This document shows positions 1 through 8,401 of a stretch of DNA of 64,000 nt, piece after piece; the stretch's first letter is position 1, and each line of letters starts with the position of its first letter. The position numbers were made by a program, and so were the translations under genes. The stretch comes from CANLBN01 sp965230205. Its GTDB lineage: Bacteria; Pseudomonadota; Gammaproteobacteria; Pseudomonadales; Cellvibrionaceae. The stretch is from assembly GCA_965230205.1 (NCBI GenBank), contig OZ245996.1, forward strand, positions 2,728,001-2,792,000, given 5' to 3'. The notes beneath the pieces were generated by a model. The model saw only the letters and a list, made by a program, of their open reading frames with translations. It did not search any database and was not told the DNA's origin.

Positions 1-1402
1 CATCAATAATGCCCAACATTTTGTTGCTAGATTGAGCTAAGTTAGTGACTTCTTCGTGAGTGTTTTCGATGAGCTTAACGATATGGCTCATAGACTCCAC
101 ACAATTATTAATGACTTCGCCACCAGTCTGTGTTGCATCTGACGCAGACCGAGCAGTTTCACTCACATCGACTGAGCGTTTAGCGACATCGTTTACAGCA
201 ATGGAAATTTGCTGAGTTGCCACAGTAGATTGTTGTGTTTTTTGTTCAACTTCTTGGCTTGTTATGGCAAGTTGCTCGACGGCTTGTTCCATTTGTTGAC
301 GAATATCGAGCAGTGATTCATTACCATCAACGACTTTGGAAATGACACCGGAAATATCATGAACCATATGGTTTGATGCCATGCGAAGTTGAGTGAACTC
401 ATCTTTTTGATTGTTGCCTACAGATAAACTTTCTGAAAAATTACCTTCGGCGACTTGTTTTAAGAAGGCCTGCATGTTTTTTAACTGTATATTCAGTTGC
501 CTGGCAATACCACCCAAACTTATAAAAGTAATAAATCCTACAATCATTCCGACAGTCGAAATAATGGTAATTGAAGTTTTTCGGGCGCTATTAGATTCTA
601 TGCGAACAGGTTGGATGACATTCTCTTCGAGGAAAATGTTTTGCTCCTTGACTAGGCTGGCTAACTCTTCTTTTAGGGGAAGCATGGTATTGATAATATT
701 ACGCTCTTTTTCAATTAATATTTTTACATCTTCGAAAATGAGTCGATGTTTAGCAATTGCTTTACCGAGGTCTTTTGTCTGCCAGTTCAACCTTACTACC
801 ATAGCCTCGAGTTTTTTGAGTGGAGACTCCATGTTTGCTTCATTTTTTTTGTCCTTCGTTACCGCATACTTTTGTTGACTGAATATTAAAGCGCCTACAG
901 GCTCTTCAACTGCGGAAAATGAGAGTTTTTCAAGAGTATTTAACGCCGAAAATAAATCTTTAATTCTTCCTTCGTCTGTATTAAAGCCTAGATCCATACC
1001 ATTGTTAAGCCAGTCCCTACGCTGCTTAGTATAGTTTTTGATAAGCTCTGATAATTTACTAGTAAATGTCATTAATTCTGTATTGTTGAGTGTGGCTGCC
1101 TTACTTTGCATGTCTAGACTCATATTTTCTAATGAAACTAAACTCGCTTCAAAAGAGGAGGCATTATCAGCTTTTAATTGTGCAGCTGCGGACTCAAGCT
1201 CTAATAAATCAATCGTTAATAATAAAGCACTGACTTTGTACTCAGTTGCAGCATTTTGTTTTTCAGTACTATTATTTACAGTGCTTAAGCTCATAAATGC
1301 TGAACCTGACACAAACAATAACCCCAATAAAGTAATCACAATGACTATGGATAGTTTTTGCTTCCAGGAAAAGTGTAAGGAAATTTTAGGGGTAGTAATC
1401 AT
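1..1402 (-). CDS. methyl-accepting chemotaxis protein, cut by the window edge
   Basis: Transmembrane chemoreceptor that would signal to CheA/CheW. The frame opens at an ATG at 1402 (MITTPKISLHFSWKQK) and runs off the left edge without a stop, so about 467 residues of the N-terminal part are present. Visible in order: a first membrane helix (about residues 17-38), a largely helical periplasmic region, a second membrane helix ending in SLGGIARQLN, a HAMP region, and the start of the signalling domain up to NLAQSSNKMLGIID. The kinase-control tip lies outside the window. It is a tandem paralogue of the next gene: the HAMP and signalling parts are nearly identical, while the periplasmic parts have diverged. 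The ligand is unknown. Confidence 0.9.
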   Translation of the reverse strand, partial: MITTPKISLHFSWKQKLSIVIVITLLGLLFVSGSAFMSLSTVNNSTEKQNAATEYKVSALLLTIDLLELESAAAQLKADNASSFEASLVSLENMSLDMQSKAATLNNTELMTFTSKLSELIKNYTKQRRDWLNNGMDLGFNTDEGRIKDLFSALNTLEKLSFSAVEEPVGALIFSQQKYAVTKDKKNEANMESPLKKLEAMVVRLNWQTKDLGKAIAKHRLIFEDVKILIEKERNIINTMLPLKEELASLVKEQNIFLEENVIQPVRIESNSARKTSITIISTVGMIVGFITFISLGGIARQLNIQLKNMQAFLKQVAEGNFSESLSVGNNQKDEFTQLRMASNHMVHDISGVISKVVDGNESLLDIRQQMEQAVEQLAITSQEVEQKTQQSTVATQQISIAVNDVAKRSVDVSETARSASDATQTGGEVINNCVESMSHIVKLIENTHEEVTNLAQSSNKMLGIID

Positions 1403-1413
1403 AATATGTACTT

Positions 1414-3324
1414 TTATTTGTTAGCTGAAAGCTTAAATCGATTAGTTAGTTGTCCCAGAGTCTCAGCCTGTGATGATAAGTGATGTGTATGCTCTTCCAG
1501 TGTGAGACGCGTTTGTTTGGTATTTTCACTTTGCTCAAAGATATGCTCGACCTGAGTGGCGATATCGTTGGTGTTATAAGAAATTTCTTCAACAGCAACG
1601 ACGACTTGATCCATTTCTGCCGCAACATTCTGCACATAATTCTCAATGGACTCAAAAGAGATCATGGCATTATTTGCATTTTCCTGGCCAGAGCAGGCAA
1701 GTTTTATACCCTCGTCCATTAAATTTCCCATACGTTTGGATTGATCATTAAAGTTCTTGATAATGTCGCCAATACTACTAGTTGCGCTTACTGTTTTTTG
1801 TGCCAGTGCGCGGACTTCATCGGCTACAACTGAAAAACCACGACCCGCTTCACCAGCACGAGCGGACTCTATCGCTGCATTGAGTGCTAACAAATTGGTC
1901 TGATCGGCAAGGCCATTAATGACGTCAATAATGCCTAGCATTTTAGTGCTGGATTGGGCGAGATTAGTGACTTCTTCATGAGTATTTTCAATAAGTTGAA
2001 CAATATGGGCCATAGACTCTACGCAGTCATTAACAACTTTGCCTCCAGTCTGAGTGGCTTCTGAAGCAGATCGGGCGGTTTCACTCACATCGACTGAGCG
2101 TTTGGCGACATCGTTTACTGCGATAGAGATTTGTTGGGTCGCTACGGTAGATTGCTGCGTTTTTTGTTCAACTTCCTGGCTTGTTACGGCAAGTTGTTCG
2201 ACGGCTTGCTCCATTTGTTGGCGGATATCAAGTAATGATTCATTACCATCAACGACTTTGGAGATAACACCAGAAATATCATGAACCATATGATTTGATG
2301 CGGTACGGAGTTGGGTAAATTCATCTTTTTGATTGTTGCTAACGGATAAAGTCTGGGAGAAATTTCCTTCTGCTACCTGTTTTAAGAAAGCCTGCATGTT
2401 TTTTAACTGTATATTCAACTGCCGGGCAATACCGCCCAAACTGATTAAAATAATCAGGCCGACAATAAGTGCAGCGGTAAAGATAATCTTCATCGCTGTT
2501 TTGCGCGTGTTATCTGCATCTGTAGTGGTTTGTTTTATAACAGTCTCATTAACAAATTTGTCTTGTTGAGCGACCACCTCAACTAATTGATCTGATATGG
2601 GTACTATACTAGTCAGGATTTCGGTGTCTTTTGTAATAAATACTTTGGTAGCATCAAATGCGGTACGATAAGCCAGTATGACTTTTCCTAATATATTGTC
2701 TTGCCAGTCCATTTCTGTAACGACTGCTTCTAGTGCTAATACTTGTTTCTGTACATCATTTTCGTTTTTCTTATCTCTAGAAATGAGGTATTTGCCTTGG
2801 CTGAAAACTAAAGCGCTAACCGTATCATCGATCATAGAAAATGATTGCTTTTCCAAATTCTTCATTGCGGTAGACAAACTTAATAGTTTCCCTTCCTCTG
2901 GGGAGAAACCTAATGTTGTCCGGTTTTCTAACCATTTCTTGCGCTGATCAACGTAGTTTACCGTTAGCTCATGTAATTCTTTGGAGAATGCATTTAACTG
3001 GTCGTAACCAAGTATCAGGGCTTGTTCTTGCATCTGTGTAGCTAATTGTTCGAATGTATCAAGGCTACTGATAAAGCCATCAATTTGTTCAGCAGTAAGG
3101 TTTGACGAAGATGACTCTAATTTCAGTAAATTATTCGTTAGTTTTAACGAGTTCTGTTTATATTCAGCGGCTGCGCCCTGTTGTTTAAAGCCATCATTAA
3201 CGCGATTCAAGCTCATAAAAGCTGCTGCTGTTACGATAACCAAACCAACTAGAGTGATAGAGATGATAAGCGTTAGTTTTTGCTTCCAGGAAAAATGTAA
3301 ATTTACTTTAGGAGGAGCCAACAT
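1414..3324 (-). CDS. methyl-accepting chemotaxis protein
   Basis: Complete 636-residue chemoreceptor. Membrane helix 1 is at about residues 17-37, then a roughly 240-residue helical periplasmic sensor region, membrane helix 2 at about 280-300, HAMP, and a cytoplasmic signalling domain. The conserved hairpin tip is seen as NAAIESARAGEAGRGFSVVA followed by DEVRALAQ. The C terminus (RFKLSANK) lacks an NWETF-type CheR/CheB docking pentapeptide. The sensor length suits a four-helix or helical-bimodular type, but this was not tested. It ends 11 bp before the start of the paralogous receptor downstream, so the two are probably cotranscribed. Confidence 0.95.
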   Translation of the reverse strand: MLAPPKVNLHFSWKQKLTLIISITLVGLVIVTAAAFMSLNRVNDGFKQQGAAAEYKQNSLKLTNNLLKLESSSSNLTAEQIDGFISSLDTFEQLATQMQEQALILGYDQLNAFSKELHELTVNYVDQRKKWLENRTTLGFSPEEGKLLSLSTAMKNLEKQSFSMIDDTVSALVFSQGKYLISRDKKNENDVQKQVLALEAVVTEMDWQDNILGKVILAYRTAFDATKVFITKDTEILTSIVPISDQLVEVVAQQDKFVNETVIKQTTTDADNTRKTAMKIIFTAALIVGLIILISLGGIARQLNIQLKNMQAFLKQVAEGNFSQTLSVSNNQKDEFTQLRTASNHMVHDISGVISKVVDGNESLLDIRQQMEQAVEQLAVTSQEVEQKTQQSTVATQQISIAVNDVAKRSVDVSETARSASEATQTGGKVVNDCVESMAHIVQLIENTHEEVTNLAQSSTKMLGIIDVINGLADQTNLLALNAAIESARAGEAGRGFSVVADEVRALAQKTVSATSSIGDIIKNFNDQSKRMGNLMDEGIKLACSGQENANNAMISFESIENYVQNVAAEMDQVVVAVEEISYNTNDIATQVEHIFEQSENTKQTRLTLEEHTHHLSSQAETLGQLTNRFKLSANK

Positions 3325-3644
3325 GATTAAAAACCTTCCGACTGTTAAATCTTAATAGAATATGCCCCTTTTTTTAGTAGGGCACTAATCAGTGTAGACA
3401 AGAGGGTTAATAAGTGCCATTTTTTAGAAATATTGATAATTTTTATAAGCTATTAATTTTATAGTTTTAATAGCTTCTATAGATTATTGCCTTGAAATAG
3501 AAAAGGTACGGATGGTAGATGTAGCTATCGGTATGATTTTATTGGGTTTTTCTATATGGTCTACTTTCTACTATAGCTTTTCGGGACTAAACCATTAATA
3601 TACGCATCCTTATATTATGTCTAAATCCCTCTAGGACTCACTGA
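3325..3644. other. intergenic region between chemoreceptor and prfC
   Basis: This 320-bp AT-rich spacer separates two divergent genes and must hold both promoters. Apart from the inverted repeat listed separately at 3447-3476, no RNA gene, small reading frame or clear operator was recognised. Confidence 0.5.
3447..3476. repeat. 10-bp perfect inverted repeat upstream of prfC
   Basis: AAGCTATTAA at 3447-3456 is matched by TTAATAGCTT at 3467-3476 across a 10-bp spacer. It lies in the spacer between divergent genes, 168 bp before prfC. It could be an operator or a weak hairpin. At this AT content a chance origin cannot be dismissed. Confidence 0.4.
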
Positions 3645-5228
3645 ATGTCATCTTCCGCTTTTGTCGAACAAGTTAAACAACGACGTACTTTTGCGATTAT
3701 ATCCCACCCTGATGCTGGTAAAACCACAATAACTGAAAAGTTGTTGCTATTAGGCCAGGCTATTCAGCTAGCGGGGTCGGTAAAAGGCAAAAAAGGGCCA
3801 CATGCAAAGTCTGACTGGATGAGTATGGAGCAGGAGCGCGGCATCTCGGTGACATCTTCGGTAATGCAGTTTCCTTATAAAGACAGGGTCGTTAACTTAC
3901 TCGATACACCGGGCCATGAGGACTTCTCTGAAGATACCTATCGAACCTTGACGGCTGTTGATTCTGTATTAATGGTCATTGATGGTGCTAAAGGTGTGGA
4001 AGACCGTACTATCAAGCTGATGGATGTCTGTCGCTTACGTGATACCCCGATTCTTTCTTTTATTAATAAGATGGATCGTGATATTCGAGATCCTATTGAA
4101 GTGATGGATGAAGTAGAAGATGTCCTGAAAATTGCTGCGGCACCAATTAATTGGCCTTTGGGTATGGGCAAGCAGTTTAAAGGGGTTTATAACCTATATA
4201 CCGATACCATTCATGTTTATCAGCAGGGAATGGGGCACACCTTGAATGATGATATCCGTATTCAAGGTCTTGATAGCGATGAAGCAACAGAGTTATTAGG
4301 GGCTTATGCTGATGATATTCGGGAGGAAATTGAGCTGGTAAAAGGAGCAACTCACGAATTCGATATTGATGAATATTTAGCAGGTCGCTTAACCCCCGTA
4401 TTTTTTGGAACAGCGTTAGGTAATTTCGGTGTCCGTGAAATGCTTGATGGCTTTGTTGAGTGGGCGCCAGTCCCTCAACCTCGTATGACTAAAGATAGAG
4501 AGGTCGCAGCTGTCGAAGAGAAGTTCTCTGGGTTTATTTTTAAAATCCAGGCCAATATGGACCCTAAACATAGAGATCGTATTGCATTTATGCGGGTTTG
4601 CTCGGGTAAGTATCATCAAGGGATGAAGATGAAGCATGTACGTATTGGTAAGGATATTAAAATTGCAGATGCAGTGACTTTTTTAGCTGGAGACCGTAGC
4701 TCGGTCAATGAAGCGGTGTCGGGTGACATTATAGGCTTGCACAACCACGGCACAATACAAATTGGTGATACATTTACTGAAGGCGAAAAGCTGAAGTACA
4801 CGGGCATTCCCCATTTCGCGCCAGAACTATTCCGCCGTATTCGCTTAAAAGACCCTCTTCGATTGAAGCAGTTACAAAAAGGTTTGCAACAGTTATCGGA
4901 AGAAGGTTCTACTCAAGTATTCTTTCCAATTAGTAACACCGACATTATCGTTGGTGCAGTAGGGGTACTGCAATTTGAAGTGGTTGCCTATCGTCTAAAA
5001 GATGAATATAAAGTGGAAGCTATCTATGAGGCAGTGAATGTGACGACTGCGCGCTGGGTTGACTGTGATGATACTAAAGAGCTAGAGAATTTTAAGAAGA
5101 AAGTGAATGATAATCTCGCTATTGATGGCGGAGGGCATTTGACGTATTTAGCTCCAACAAGAGTGAATTTAAGCCTAACGGAAGAGCGCTATCCTGAGGT
5201 TGAGTTCAGGTCTACCCGAGAGCACTAA
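3645..5228 (+). CDS. prfC: peptide chain release factor 3
   Basis: GTPase RF3, which recycles RF1 and RF2 from the ribosome after peptide release. The 527-residue length matches the family (E. coli 529). Motifs seen: P-loop HPDAGKTT near residue 22, the RGISVTSSV switch region, DTPGHEDF, and NKMDRD for guanine specificity, then the translation-factor beta-barrel and C-terminal domains. The stop overlaps the start of the next small gene by one base, so the three genes to 6195 probably form one transcript. Confidence 0.97.
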   Translation: MSSSAFVEQVKQRRTFAIISHPDAGKTTITEKLLLLGQAIQLAGSVKGKKGPHAKSDWMSMEQERGISVTSSVMQFPYKDRVVNLLDTPGHEDFSEDTYRTLTAVDSVLMVIDGAKGVEDRTIKLMDVCRLRDTPILSFINKMDRDIRDPIEVMDEVEDVLKIAAAPINWPLGMGKQFKGVYNLYTDTIHVYQQGMGHTLNDDIRIQGLDSDEATELLGAYADDIREEIELVKGATHEFDIDEYLAGRLTPVFFGTALGNFGVREMLDGFVEWAPVPQPRMTKDREVAAVEEKFSGFIFKIQANMDPKHRDRIAFMRVCSGKYHQGMKMKHVRIGKDIKIADAVTFLAGDRSSVNEAVSGDIIGLHNHGTIQIGDTFTEGEKLKYTGIPHFAPELFRRIRLKDPLRLKQLQKGLQQLSEEGSTQVFFPISNTDIIVGAVGVLQFEVVAYRLKDEYKVEAIYEAVNVTTARWVDCDDTKELENFKKKVNDNLAIDGGGHLTYLAPTRVNLSLTEERYPEVEFRSTREH

Positions 5229-5581
5229 TGGCTGCTATTTTTACCACCTTGGGGTTAACATTATTTATTATTTGTATATTGTTGTTAATCTTCAAGTGGG
5301 TAAAAACACCTTATTATCGAGTCGATGCCAAGCGTATGATTCGGGTGTTGGAAATGGTGTTGACAGGACAGGCGACGGAAAATGATTGGCATATGACGTT
5401 TGGTATGACTATACGCCACTCTCCAGTATTAGAAGATGTGCGCCAGCAATGTATTATCATTGAAGAAGAACATTTTATAGGTAATCAGAAACCACCTTAT
5501 TTATTTACACGTTTGGGGCTAGATGCATTACAAGACGTGCTCAACAGTCTGAAAGAAAGTGAAAAGGAGAATACACTGTGA
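5228..5581 (+). CDS. small membrane-anchored protein of unknown function
   Basis: A 117-residue protein whose ATG overlaps the prfC stop (TAATG), which implies translational coupling. Residues 5-24 form one strongly hydrophobic helix (TLGLTLFIICILLLIFKW). The remainder is soluble and mixed alpha/beta. No family or catalytic motif was recognised. Its coupling to prfC on one side and to the putative exported hydrolase on the other is the only functional clue. Confidence 0.75.
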   Translation: MAAIFTTLGLTLFIICILLLIFKWVKTPYYRVDAKRMIRVLEMVLTGQATENDWHMTFGMTIRHSPVLEDVRQQCIIIEEEHFIGNQKPPYLFTRLGLDALQDVLNSLKESEKENTL

Positions 5582-6195
5582 ATAATATAAAGCTAGGGGT
5601 AGTGTTAAGTCTATCTGGGTTCCTATTTCATTGTAGTAGTATGAATACTGACAAGCATGAGATTCCTGTTCTTAACCAAAGCCCGTCAATTGTTAGCTTT
5701 CCTGTTTGTTTCAATCACGGTTGTAACATTATTCAAAATATTCATATGTCAGAATCAACTTGGGGAGCCGTAGAAAAGCTGTTCGTTGATAACGAAACGG
5801 CATTTGATGAAAGACTTGCTGTTCGTAAAGCTATTGCATTATTTGAGCAAGAAGCCGCCTTACATACACCGGTAGGGAATGATCGAGCCAAGAATACTAT
5901 TGAAGAGTTATCGGGGCAGCAGGACTGTCTTGACGAATCAACCAATACAACACATTTTATGACGTTGTTGAGTAATAATGGCCTATTAAAATGGCATAAG
6001 GTAGGCTCTAGAGTTTATCGCGCACATTTTATTGTCGATCAACACTATGCTGCACAGCTGATAGAGCTGCAAACGGGTGAACGTTACGTTGTTGATTCAT
6101 GGCATCTTGCAAATGGTGAACCTGCCTATATACAGTCTTTCAGTCAGTGGGCTCGTAAGCGTTCTTTCTCATTAGAAGAGAACCCTAGCGATTAA
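5578..6195 (+). CDS. putative exported transglutaminase-like cysteine protease
   Basis: A 205-residue protein starting at a GTG that overlaps the previous stop by four bases, with AAGGAG upstream. The N terminus is hydrophobic and ends in LFHC at residue 19, which could be a lipoprotein site, although His before the Cys is unusual. Residues Cys117 (QQDCLDES), His156 (DQHYAAQLIE) and Asp173 (YVVDSW) fall in the order and spacing of a transglutaminase-like Cys-His-Asp triad, followed by NGEP. The assignment rests on this pattern alone. No named family was recognised. Confidence 0.6.
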   Translation: MNNIKLGVVLSLSGFLFHCSSMNTDKHEIPVLNQSPSIVSFPVCFNHGCNIIQNIHMSESTWGAVEKLFVDNETAFDERLAVRKAIALFEQEAALHTPVGNDRAKNTIEELSGQQDCLDESTNTTHFMTLLSNNGLLKWHKVGSRVYRAHFIVDQHYAAQLIELQTGERYVVDSWHLANGEPAYIQSFSQWARKRSFSLEENPSD

Positions 6196-6247
6196 ATTAT
6201 TTATCACCCCAAAAAATAACTATTGTTCCACTATTAGAGCATAAATT

Positions 6248-7306
6248 ATGCAAACTACTTCCTCACCTGTATCACGTTTTCTTCTGGTTGTTGCCGCTTT
6301 TATTGTGGTCGTCGCAGGCATGCGCGCTGCTGAATCTTTACTCGTTCCATTTCTTTTATCCCTTTTTATTGCCGTAATCGTAACGCCATTATTGAGTTGG
6401 TTGAACCGACGAGGACTTCCTAATTGGCTATCGATTTTGTTGATTGTTGTTTTAATTGTTGTGATTGGTTTTTTTATCGGTGTGATTGTTGGTTCATCAA
6501 TTAACAGCTTTAGAGCGGACTTGCCGGAGTATCAAGCACGGCTATTGGCATTGTCGGATGGCTTGCAGCAGAAACTAGCCAGCATGGGGATTGTGATTAA
6601 TCTGTCTCAGTGGCGAGAAATTTTTAATCCGAGTGCGGCTTTGGCGATGGCAGGTAATACTTTGGCTTCTTTCGGAAATTTAATGACTGATGGCTTTTTA
6701 ATTCTACTGACAGTCATGTTTATTCTGGCAGAAGAAGTTAATTTTACTGATAAGCTACAACAAGCTGTTCCGGGTGGAGCAAAAACGGTAGCTGCACTCA
6801 ATAGTTTTACGTCAAGCGTGAATAAATATATGGCAATTAAGACAATGGTTAGCCTATTAACAGGTTTTATTGTCATGGTTAGCTTGTTTTTTATTGGTGT
6901 TGATTATTATGTGCTGTGGGGTTTGTTAGCCTTTTTGTTGAATTTCATCCCTACATTAGGCTCGATATTGGCAGCCATTCCACCCGTTTTATTGGCTATT
7001 GTTCAGTTGGGTGTTCCCGAAGCATTGGCTACTGGAGCTGTATTTTTTGCCGTTAACACCATTATTGGTAATGTGCTTGAACCACGATTTATGGGAAAAG
7101 GGCTAGACCTTTCGTCACTTGTTGTTTTTCTATCGTTAGTTTTTTGGGGGTGGATTTTAGGCCCGGTAGGTATGTTGCTTTCTGTGCCCTTAACAATGAC
7201 GGTTAAGATCGCGCTAGAAAACTTTGAGGGAACTCACTGGGTTGGGGTTATGCTTGGTTCTGGTTCAGGTATGATGCAAAAGACTGACAAGATTGATGTC
7301 GCTTAG
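6248..7306 (+). CDS. AI-2E family transporter (PerM/YhhT-like)
   Basis: A 352-residue inner-membrane protein of the AI-2E exporter/UPF0118 family. The usual layout is seen: two N-terminal helices, a long one after ESLLVPFLLSLF, an amphipathic central stretch (about residues 80-145), and four or five C-terminal helices containing the family-typical NFIPTLGSILAAIPP and NVLEPRFMGKGLDLS. Family members export autoinducer-2 or act as cation or other antiporters, so the substrate cannot be inferred. It faces moaA tail to tail. Confidence 0.88.
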   Translation: MQTTSSPVSRFLLVVAAFIVVVAGMRAAESLLVPFLLSLFIAVIVTPLLSWLNRRGLPNWLSILLIVVLIVVIGFFIGVIVGSSINSFRADLPEYQARLLALSDGLQQKLASMGIVINLSQWREIFNPSAALAMAGNTLASFGNLMTDGFLILLTVMFILAEEVNFTDKLQQAVPGGAKTVAALNSFTSSVNKYMAIKTMVSLLTGFIVMVSLFFIGVDYYVLWGLLAFLLNFIPTLGSILAAIPPVLLAIVQLGVPEALATGAVFFAVNTIIGNVLEPRFMGKGLDLSSLVVFLSLVFWGWILGPVGMLLSVPLTMTVKIALENFEGTHWVGVMLGSGSGMMQKTDKIDVA

Positions 7307-7341
7307 CTTATGAAGAATATGTAGGCGTAATCTATGCCAGT

Positions 7342-7368
7342 GCGGTTAAAGCAACAGTATTTAACCGC
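7342..7368. terminator. inverted repeat between convergent genes
   Basis: GCGGTTAAA at 7342-7350 pairs with TTTAACCGC at 7360-7368, overlapping the moaA stop. The 9-bp stem sits between converging genes and could end transcription from both sides. There is no strong U-tract on either side, so terminator function is only inferred. Confidence 0.45.
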
Positions 7369-8359
7369 CAGTTGTATTCATAAAGCGTAAAATTTCAGGT
7401 TCATCTGATAGCTCAAAATAATGACGCTCAGGCTTTATTGTCATTGCTTCGATAATAGTCTCTTTTAAGCGTTGAATTTGGTTTGGGTAACGACGAACAA
7501 CCGCTTTTAAATCGACAGAGTGCTCATTGCCTAAACACAATAAGAGTTGCCCTGTTGCAGTGAGTCTGACACGATTGCAAGTTGAGCAAAAATTTTCGCT
7601 ATGAGGTGAAATAAAACCTACACGGGAATCGCTGCCTCCAACAAACCAGTAATTCGAAGGTCCCGCATTTTCCTTATTGCTAGCCTGTTTTTCCAAGGTA
7701 TATTTTTCTTCGATCAGTGTTCGTAATTCTTCACTGCTGACAAATTCTTCTTCACGTTCGTGATCAGCAATAACACCTAATGGCATCTCTTCAATAAAAC
7801 TGATGTCGATTTTTTTACCGACGGCAAAATCAACCAGCTGCATTACTTCGCTGACATTACGATTTTTTAATACCACACTGTTTAATTTTACTTTTAAACC
7901 CGCACCGATTGCGCTATCAATTCCCGTGAGGACTTTGTTCAGGTCGCCAGTACGAGTGAGTGCTTTGAAGAGATCTTTATTTAGGCTATCAAGACTTATG
8001 TTAATACGCTTAACGCCGGCTTTTACTAGAGTAGGTGCATAATGGTGGAGTTGTGAACCGTTCGTTGTGAGCGTTAGCTCATCCAGTTCTAACTTACCCA
8101 GGTTTTCGAATAATTGATCGATGTTGCGACGTACTAAGGGTTCACCACCAGTAATACGAATTTTGGAGACCCCAAGTTCGACAAAGGCGCGAGAAATCTG
8201 GGTCATTTCTTCAATGGTCAGCAGCTGTTGACGAGGCACAAACTCCATTTCTTCGGCCATACAATAGACACAACGAAAGTCACAGCGATCTGTAACCGAT
8301 AAACGGAGGTAGTTAATTGTGCGATTGAACTGATCCTGGAGCCTGGGTTTATGGAGCAT
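7361..8359 (-). CDS. moaA: GTP 3',8-cyclase MoaA
   Basis: Radical-SAM enzyme that makes the first intermediate of molybdenum cofactor from GTP. The 332 residues carry the N-terminal CDFRCVYC cluster motif (CxxxCxxC), the SAM-binding TGGEPLVR, and the C-terminal second-cluster cysteines in CSTCNRVRLTATGQLLLC. It starts 42 bp after the end of nasA on the same strand, so the pair probably forms an operon that makes the nitrate reductase and part of its cofactor together. The usual final Gly-Gly (NTTGG) is present. Confidence 0.96.
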   Translation of the reverse strand: MLHKPRLQDQFNRTINYLRLSVTDRCDFRCVYCMAEEMEFVPRQQLLTIEEMTQISRAFVELGVSKIRITGGEPLVRRNIDQLFENLGKLELDELTLTTNGSQLHHYAPTLVKAGVKRINISLDSLNKDLFKALTRTGDLNKVLTGIDSAIGAGLKVKLNSVVLKNRNVSEVMQLVDFAVGKKIDISFIEEMPLGVIADHEREEEFVSSEELRTLIEEKYTLEKQASNKENAGPSNYWFVGGSDSRVGFISPHSENFCSTCNRVRLTATGQLLLCLGNEHSVDLKAVVRRYPNQIQRLKETIIEAMTIKPERHYFELSDEPEILRFMNTTGG

Positions 8360-8401
8360 AGTTTGCAGCTTTACATCTTCAAAAGGCTAGTTTACCTTCG
8401 A

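Noticed and set aside
411..2947. Several open frames on the plus strand across the chemoreceptor genes
   Set aside because: They are antisense to clear receptor domains, and similar frames occur at matching places in both paralogues, as expected of shadows of conserved coding sequence.
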